A stretch of DNA of 64,000 bases, from NCBI GenBank assembly GCA_964358855.1, contig CAYHQQ010000002.1, positions 1-64,000 on the forward strand, in the 5' to 3' direction. This document shows positions 59,430 through 64,000 of the stretch, in pieces; position 1 is the stretch's first letter; every line of letters starts with the position of its first letter. The DNA is from UBA2396 sp038042175 (GTDB lineage: Bacteria > Planctomycetota > Phycisphaerae > Phycisphaerales > UBA1924). The notes beneath the pieces were generated by a model. That model was not told the DNA's origin. It did no database searches and saw only the letters and a program-made list of their open reading frames with translations. A program made the translations under genes and the position numbers.

Positions 59430-60563
59430 ATGAATCCGGCACGGACATCAAGGCCAAAGCGTCGATCCCGGATCATCTGGGCGTCGCTGTGTGTTTCGCT
59501 GGCGGCGCACGGGGCGGGGATGGTGTGGATGAAGGCGAGAGTCTGGCGCCACGACGCGGTCGCGAAAACCGATGTGCCGGGCGAGGCGGCCGAGCTCGCA
59601 CTTGGGCTCGACGTGCCGATGGCTCCGGCGGCCGGCGTACCGGTGCCGCCGCCCCCCGAACCCCAGCCCGCGCCCGAGGTCATCAAAGAGATCGAACCGC
59701 CTCCGGTCGAGCCCGTGTCGTTGCCGGTCGTGGAAGTGGTCGCGGTCCCCGCCGTCGAAACATCGCCAAGGCCGGTCCCTGCGCCGGCCCCGCGTGAGGC
59801 GGTCACGGCGACACCAAGTCCAGTCACCCCCCCGCCCCAACCTCTTCCGCAACCCCCGACGCCGGAGAAGCCCCCGGCGCTGGTAGCGTCCTTTGCGGGC
59901 GTGAAGGCCGAGAAAGCCCGGCGCGTCGTGTACATGGTCGACGTGTCGGGCGTGATGGTGCCGACCCTGCCGTTCGTCATCGCCGAACTCGAGCGATGTG
60001 TCGCGCGGCTGACGCCCGACCAGGAGTTTCAGGTGGTGCTCTTCCGCGACCCCCTGGTTGGCGAGGGCGATGAGCCGCTGCCCGATCCACCGCTGTTGGA
60101 CACCCTGCTCGACCACGCGCGATGGATCGGGCAGGTCAACGGCGTGGGGCGACCGGGGATGCTGGCCGCAACGCCGGAGAACAAGGCGCGGCTCGGCCCC
60201 CTCACGCGTGGGGTGAGCGCGTCGGGGCCGTCCAACCCGCTGACGGGATTGCGGATCGCGCTCACACTTAAGCCCGAGGTAGTCTTTCTCCTCACGCGTG
60301 GGATCAAGCGAAGCGACACCACGTGGGGCTCGGGTGAGGAGGCGACGCTCGAGGCCCTGGACCGGGCCAACCCCAAGGACGCGAGCGGGGCGAGGGCGAC
60401 GACGATCAAGACGATCCAGTTTGTCTCGAAGGACCCCAACGGGCTGATGGACGCGATCGCGCGAGAGCACGGGGGCGGGGAGTCGACGGTCGTGACGATC
60501 GAGGACCTGAAAAAATCGAGCGACCAGAGCGTAAAGAGCACAAAGCCAGTTCGCGGCCGCTAG
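59430..60563 (+). CDS. membrane-anchored proline-rich protein with degenerate VWA domain
   Basis: A 377-residue protein with an N-terminal anchor (about 13-31, RSRIIWASLCVSLAAHGAG, a TonB-like start) and a Pro/Val-rich stalk (about 63-150). A VWA-like domain (about 163-377) begins RRVVYMVDVSGVM. The metal-site motif DxSxS is written D171-V-S-G-V, so the second Ser is lost and metal binding is probably impaired. A TonB-like anchor plus stalk suggests a periplasmic binding role. It lies 14 bases after the DoxX gene and is probably cotranscribed. Function unknown. Confidence 0.75.
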   Translation: MNPARTSRPKRRSRIIWASLCVSLAAHGAGMVWMKARVWRHDAVAKTDVPGEAAELALGLDVPMAPAAGVPVPPPPEPQPAPEVIKEIEPPPVEPVSLPVVEVVAVPAVETSPRPVPAPAPREAVTATPSPVTPPPQPLPQPPTPEKPPALVASFAGVKAEKARRVVYMVDVSGVMVPTLPFVIAELERCVARLTPDQEFQVVLFRDPLVGEGDEPLPDPPLLDTLLDHARWIGQVNGVGRPGMLAATPENKARLGPLTRGVSASGPSNPLTGLRIALTLKPEVVFLLTRGIKRSDTTWGSGEEATLEALDRANPKDASGARATTIKTIQFVSKDPNGLMDAIAREHGGGESTVVTIEDLKKSSDQSVKSTKPVRGR

Positions 60564-60593
60564 CGCTTTGGCCCCCGGGGCTACAGTGGGCGC

Positions 60594-61301
60594 GTGAGCG
60601 ACTTCAACACCATCCTGTCGGGACTTTCGGGCAGGTTCATCGCGTTCGAGGGAGCGGATGGATCGGGGAAGAGCACGCAGCTGCGCCGGTTTGTCGACGC
60701 GGCGCGGGCCGCCGGGGTGGCGGTGTGCGAGGTGCGCGAGCCGGGCGGGACGCCCATCGGCGAGGAGATCCGGCGGATTCTGCTGCACACCAAGGACGAG
60801 ATGAGCCTGCGCTGCGAGATGCTGCTCTACATGGCCAGCCGCGCCCAGCTCGTCGACACACGGATCAGGCCGGCGATCGCCGCGGGCGAGCTTGTGATCG
60901 CGGACCGGTTTGTCAGCTCGACGATCGCGTACCAGGGCGCGGCGGGGGGCCTTCCCCTGGGCGAGATCAACGCCGTGGCGCAGGCCGCGACCAGCGGATG
61001 CATGCCCGAGCTGGTGTTGATCTTTGATGTCGACCAGTCGACGGCGGCCCGCCGAACCCGCGGCGTGGAGACCACCAGCAAGCGTCGTGGACCCGCGGTC
61101 AAGGGGGCCGCGACCACCACTCTCTTCGACGACCGCATCGAACGACGCGACTCGGACTTCCACGCCCGAGTTCGGGAGGGATACCTCGCGCAGGCCAAGG
61201 CCGATCCGGCCCGGCACCTGGTGATCGACGCCAGCGGCGAGCCTGATCGGGTGTGGCAGCTGCTTCAGGCCGCGATTGTGGGCTGGCAGGGATTGCGCTG
61301 A
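60594..61301 (+). CDS. tmk: thymidylate kinase
   Basis: Phosphorylates dTMP to dTDP for DNA synthesis. The 235-residue protein has the P-loop FEGADGSGKSTQ (about 18-29), the VREPGGTPIGE block, the DRF motif IADRFVSSTIAYQG, and the late DFHARVREGY. The lid region is about 20 residues longer than usual (ARRTRGVETTSKRRGP...). Start is GTG 60594. The enzyme connects with dut, which makes the dUMP precursor. Confidence 0.93.
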   Translation: MSDFNTILSGLSGRFIAFEGADGSGKSTQLRRFVDAARAAGVAVCEVREPGGTPIGEEIRRILLHTKDEMSLRCEMLLYMASRAQLVDTRIRPAIAAGELVIADRFVSSTIAYQGAAGGLPLGEINAVAQAATSGCMPELVLIFDVDQSTAARRTRGVETTSKRRGPAVKGAATTTLFDDRIERRDSDFHARVREGYLAQAKADPARHLVIDASGEPDRVWQLLQAAIVGWQGLR

Positions 61302-61369
61302 TTTATCGGACAACGCCCGGACGGAGCGGATTTTATGGGCGGGCCCCGGCATGCGCCGATGGGGTGTTC

Positions 61370-61756
61370 ATGGACGTGACCAAGGATGGTTCTCGACGGT
61401 TGGGACGATTGCAGCGGGCCTCGCGCGCGTTGCTGGGTGGGGCGGCGGTTGGGGCGGTGATGGAGAGTGGATGGGTGGCCGATGGAGGAGGGCCGCTCGA
61501 GTTCCGCCATGGTTTCGCGGCAAGGAGGCCGAACTTGAAGCCCAAGCTGCGACTGCTCACCGAGGACCAGATCGATCCGCCGGCGCCCTACCGCTTTCCC
61601 GCCCCGGCCAAGCCGGGGTCGAAATCGGCGAGCCCGAGTCCCGACACCATCGCGGGTGTCGAGGCGGCGATGGAGGATGCTCAGCGCCGGCTCGACAACC
61701 TGCGAGCGCTGATGTTCCCGGTCAACCCCAACGATCAGGGTCCCCGGGCCGCCTGA
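61370..61756 (+). CDS. hypothetical protein
   Basis: A 128-residue product, MDVTKDGSRRLGRLQRASRALLGGAAVG..., with a basic N-terminus and one weakly hydrophobic segment (about 20-32). A Pro/Lys/Ser-rich middle precedes a helical end. It lies 68 bases after tmk and six bases from the convergent phosphatase stop. No ribosome binding site and no family recognised. The start could be later. Plausible but uncertain. Confidence 0.45.
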   Translation: MDVTKDGSRRLGRLQRASRALLGGAAVGAVMESGWVADGGGPLEFRHGFAARRPNLKPKLRLLTEDQIDPPAPYRFPAPAKPGSKSASPSPDTIAGVEAAMEDAQRRLDNLRALMFPVNPNDQGPRAA

Positions 61757-61762
61757 TCCGGA

Positions 61763-63463
61763 TCACTTTCCGCCCGCGTTGATCCGCATGACCACCAGGG
61801 TCTCGTCGTCGGCGCGCGGCGCGAGCCCCGTGAAGCGCCGCACCTCCCAGTGGATGAGATCCAGCACGCGAGCCGCGGGCGCGTCGGGCTCGGCCTTGAG
61901 CACATCGAGGATCGTTTTGCGGAGGCGTTTCTTGCCGAACTTCGCGTTCTCGAAGTTTGACGCGTCGGTGACGCCGTCGGTGTACGCGATGAACACGTCC
62001 CCGGGGTGCAGGTCGTAGACCGCTCGCTGGTATCTCTGCGAGCGGTCGACGCCCACAACCATGCCGCCCACCGACAGCTCGTCGATATCGGCGGGGCTGG
62101 GGCTCCGGTGCTTGGGGACGCGGACGATGATGGGGGGTTCGTGCCCCGCGTTGCAATAGGTGAGCCGGAGTGTCGCCGGATTGAGCACGCCGTACCACAG
62201 CGTGGCGAACTCGCTGTCGAGCGTGTCGCGACAGAGGGCCTGGTTGACCTTGCCGACGACGGTGTCGAGGTCGTACACCTCCTGGGCGTGGGCGCGGAGG
62301 CTGGCGCGAACACTGGACATGAGCAGCGCGGCCGCGATGCCCTTGCCGACGACGTCGCCCACCACAATGCCCAGATGCCCGTTGAGGTCGATGAAATCGT
62401 AGAAGTCGCCGCCGAGCTCGAAGCTTGGGATGTAGCGTGCGGCGATGTCCAGGGGCTTGATCTGCGGGACGCGAGAGGGGAGCATGCGCCGCTGCACGTC
62501 GGCGGCGAGTTGGAGCTGCCGCCCGATGCGCTGCTCTTCTTCGTGGAGCCGGAGCAGGCGGGTCTGCTCGATGGCGACGGCGGCCTGGTTGGCGATCAGG
62601 CCGAGCAGGCGGCGGTCCGATTCGCTGAACGACCTTCGATCGTGGGCGTAGAGGCGCATGACGCCCAGCGGGCGCGACTGGAAGATCATCCCGGCGTGGA
62701 TGGCCGAGACAAGCCCCTCGATCTGGACCCGCTCCTGGATTTGCACGCGGGGGTCGCTGGGAAGGTCCTCGGAAACCACGATCTCGCCTCCCAGCGCCAG
62801 GCGATCAAAGAGGCGCCCCTTGCTGAGCGACTGGGGCCACTCGAGCCACTCGCGCGAGAGATTGCGGCTCGTGGCGACAGTGAGATCCTCCTCGTTGGTG
62901 GCGGTGATGCCGTCGGCGTCTTCCTTGAGAAGCATGATAGAGCCGGCGTCGAGGCCCAGAACGTCGAGCGCGGACTCGAGGGCGACCTCCAGCACCCGCT
63001 GCATGCCAGAGGCGTGGGCGAGCATCGAGCCGAGCTTGAAAAGGGCGCTGAGCTCCTTGACCTTGTGCCTCAGCTCGAGTTCGTGCTCGCACAGCTCGGC
63101 CGAGGCTTGCGAGAGCAGCTCGATCGCGCGTTCGAGCGAGAGCCTGGGATTCTCCCCCAGCGATGGGCCGCCCGGCCCGACCAGGATCGCCCCGATGCGC
63201 TCGCCCCCGACCCGCAGCGGAAAGGCGTGGGCGCCCGGCGGGGGCTCGGCGCCCGCGTCACCCGAGACGCTCCACGATTCCTTGCCCTGCCCGCCCGGAG
63301 AGACCTGGCGCCCAAGCGCATCGCGAAGCTGGACGGAAACACCGGTGAGCTGAGAGAGCTCCGCACAAAGCGCGGCAAGCGAGCCGTCGGTGAGAAAGTC
63401 TGTGATCGAGAGCGCCGGGGACGTGGCGACCGGGGAGGGATTGACGACGGGGGCTTTGTGCAT
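61763..63463 (-). CDS. GAF-domain SpoIIE/PP2C-type serine phosphatase
   Basis: Signalling phosphatase of 566 residues. An N-terminal sensory part (about 20-120) precedes a coiled coil (about 125-150), a GAF domain (about 155-315, LFKLGSMLAHASGMQRVLEVALES...VAIEQTRLLR), a linker helix, and a SpoIIE/PP2C catalytic domain (about 335-566). Its metal-binding motifs are ELGGDFYDFIDL, VVGDVVGKGIAAALLM and YTDGVTDASN. Such proteins dephosphorylate anti-anti-sigma (STAS) proteins in partner-switch pathways. No STAS or RsbW-type gene is in the window. ATG 63463 begins MHKAPVV. It lies 17 bases downstream of the TPR gene, so the two are probably one unit. Confidence 0.9.
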   Translation of the reverse strand: MHKAPVVNPSPVATSPALSITDFLTDGSLAALCAELSQLTGVSVQLRDALGRQVSPGGQGKESWSVSGDAGAEPPPGAHAFPLRVGGERIGAILVGPGGPSLGENPRLSLERAIELLSQASAELCEHELELRHKVKELSALFKLGSMLAHASGMQRVLEVALESALDVLGLDAGSIMLLKEDADGITATNEEDLTVATSRNLSREWLEWPQSLSKGRLFDRLALGGEIVVSEDLPSDPRVQIQERVQIEGLVSAIHAGMIFQSRPLGVMRLYAHDRRSFSESDRRLLGLIANQAAVAIEQTRLLRLHEEEQRIGRQLQLAADVQRRMLPSRVPQIKPLDIAARYIPSFELGGDFYDFIDLNGHLGIVVGDVVGKGIAAALLMSSVRASLRAHAQEVYDLDTVVGKVNQALCRDTLDSEFATLWYGVLNPATLRLTYCNAGHEPPIIVRVPKHRSPSPADIDELSVGGMVVGVDRSQRYQRAVYDLHPGDVFIAYTDGVTDASNFENAKFGKKRLRKTILDVLKAEPDAPAARVLDLIHWEVRRFTGLAPRADDETLVVMRINAGGK

Positions 63464-63480
63464 CGTGATCGCTGTAGGGA

Positions 63481-64000
63481 TTACTTGTCCGGTGCGGCGG
63501 GAAGCTCTTTGGCGGAGGGCATCTCGCCGAGCCACACGGCGCGCAGATAGGCGTGGAGGCGGAGCGAAATGGGGTCGACGCTGGCGCCCTCGGGGGACTT
63601 GTCGGCCGCGGCCATCCCCTCGATCACCAGGGCGTTGTCGGAGGTCTGGTACCCGATGTACGCGATGACGAGCCCCACATCGCGGTCGGCGATCGACTGG
63701 GCGATGGCGTCGGGTTCGCTCGAGCCGGAGATTCGCCCGCGCAGGCGGGAGACGATCTGGTCGAGGCGCTCTTTGGACGGGAGCATCGCGGGGACGAACC
63801 GAACCCCGGCGAACTCGGGTGTGCTGAAGAGAAGCTGACGGAGATTGACCGACGCGGAAAGGTACATGCCCGACCCAAGCTGCGAGTGGAGCCGCCCCGC
63901 CAGGGCGACAGGATCGCCTGGCCGCACGATGAGCGCACGGCTGAATCGAGCCTCGGCATCGAAATACCGACCTTCCCCCAGCAGTTTCTGTGCGGCCAGA
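63481..64000 (-). CDS. TPR-repeat protein, cut by the right edge
   Basis: The reading frame is open to the end of the window (24 further codons upstream of the first visible GTG), so the 5' end lies outside. The visible 172 or so residues start with a tetratricopeptide-like helix pair (QKLLGEGRYFDAEARFSRALI, then PGDPVALAGRLHSQLGSG) and continue helical. TPR proteins act as protein-binding scaffolds. It precedes the GAF/SpoIIE phosphatase by 17 bases on the same strand, so a functional link is likely. The full length and any catalytic domain are unknown. Confidence 0.7.
   Translation of the reverse strand, partial: LAAQKLLGEGRYFDAEARFSRALIVRPGDPVALAGRLHSQLGSGMYLSASVNLRQLLFSTPEFAGVRFVPAMLPSKERLDQIVSRLRGRISGSSEPDAIAQSIADRDVGLVIAYIGYQTSDNALVIEGMAAADKSPEGASVDPISLRLHAYLRAVWLGEMPSAKELPAAPDK

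Noticed and set aside
1..64000. CRISPR arrays, IS elements, prophage and integrase genes
   Set aside because: None seen: no evenly spaced direct repeats with spacers, and no transposase or integrase motifs in any plausible gene.

Overview
The window is a GC-rich bacterial chromosome segment with almost no non-coding space. It looks like a planctomycete of the Phycisphaerae type. This is inferred from several features seen together: membrane proteins with a CxxC...CPxCG zinc ribbon, secreted proteins with degenerate EF-hand/dockerin-like Asp/Asn repeats, a four-domain S1 protein with a glycine-rich tail, lipid A genes (lpxD, lpxC) in a Gram-negative-type envelope, GatCA amidotransferase and a futalosine-type menaquinone enzyme. 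No IS element, prophage, integrase or CRISPR array was seen.

Layout. 0-6.6 kb: a soluble nucleotide-sugar 4,6-dehydratase, dut, a zinc-ribbon membrane protein, an S1 RNA-binding protein and pdxA. 6.6-15 kb (minus): an S9 lipoprotein peptidase, small secreted or membrane proteins, a 1003-residue zinc metalloprotease, a UbiA-type phosphoribosyl/prenyl transferase and a dockerin-like protein. 15-21 kb: an SDR, a trans-sulfuration PLP enzyme, a translationally coupled amidohydrolase and split-barrel-like pair, and lysS. 21-29 kb (minus): an Rrf2 regulator, a Zn/Cd-type P-ATPase, a MoxR ATPase, then a terminator-bounded block made of an ECF sigma factor, a candidate anti-sigma membrane protein, a Gly/Pro/Gln-rich exported protein and a PDZ/coiled-coil exported protein. 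29-34 kb: tatC-tadA-mutM, a 422-base convergent gap with DnaA-box-like sites, and dnaA. 34-44 kb: an RNase Z-like hydrolase, a DUF4139 protein with a collagen-like insert, a GT2 glycosyltransferase, a DevC/DevB-like export pair, a lipoprotein, acs and a secreted GH56-like protein.

44.7-50.1 kb (minus) is a compact type IV pilus/type II secretion operon, pilM-pilN-pilO-(pilP/gspC-like)-pilB, without pilC, pilQ or pilins. 50-64 kb: mqnB, a HlyD-like adaptor, an ompH/skp-lpxD-lpxC envelope cluster, gatC-gatA, tRNA-Leu(UAG), a DoxX protein, a proline-rich protein with a degenerate VWA domain, tmk, a GAF/SpoIIE phosphatase and a TPR protein running off the right edge.

The best candidate for an undescribed system is the sigma/anti-sigma/exported-protein block at 25.2-29.4 kb. 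The best candidate non-coding site is the possible replication origin beside dnaA. Many genes show a GGAG-type ribosome binding site at the chosen start, and several adjacent genes overlap by GTGA or ATGA, which indicates translational coupling. Functions are assigned from motifs read by eye; no database search was run.
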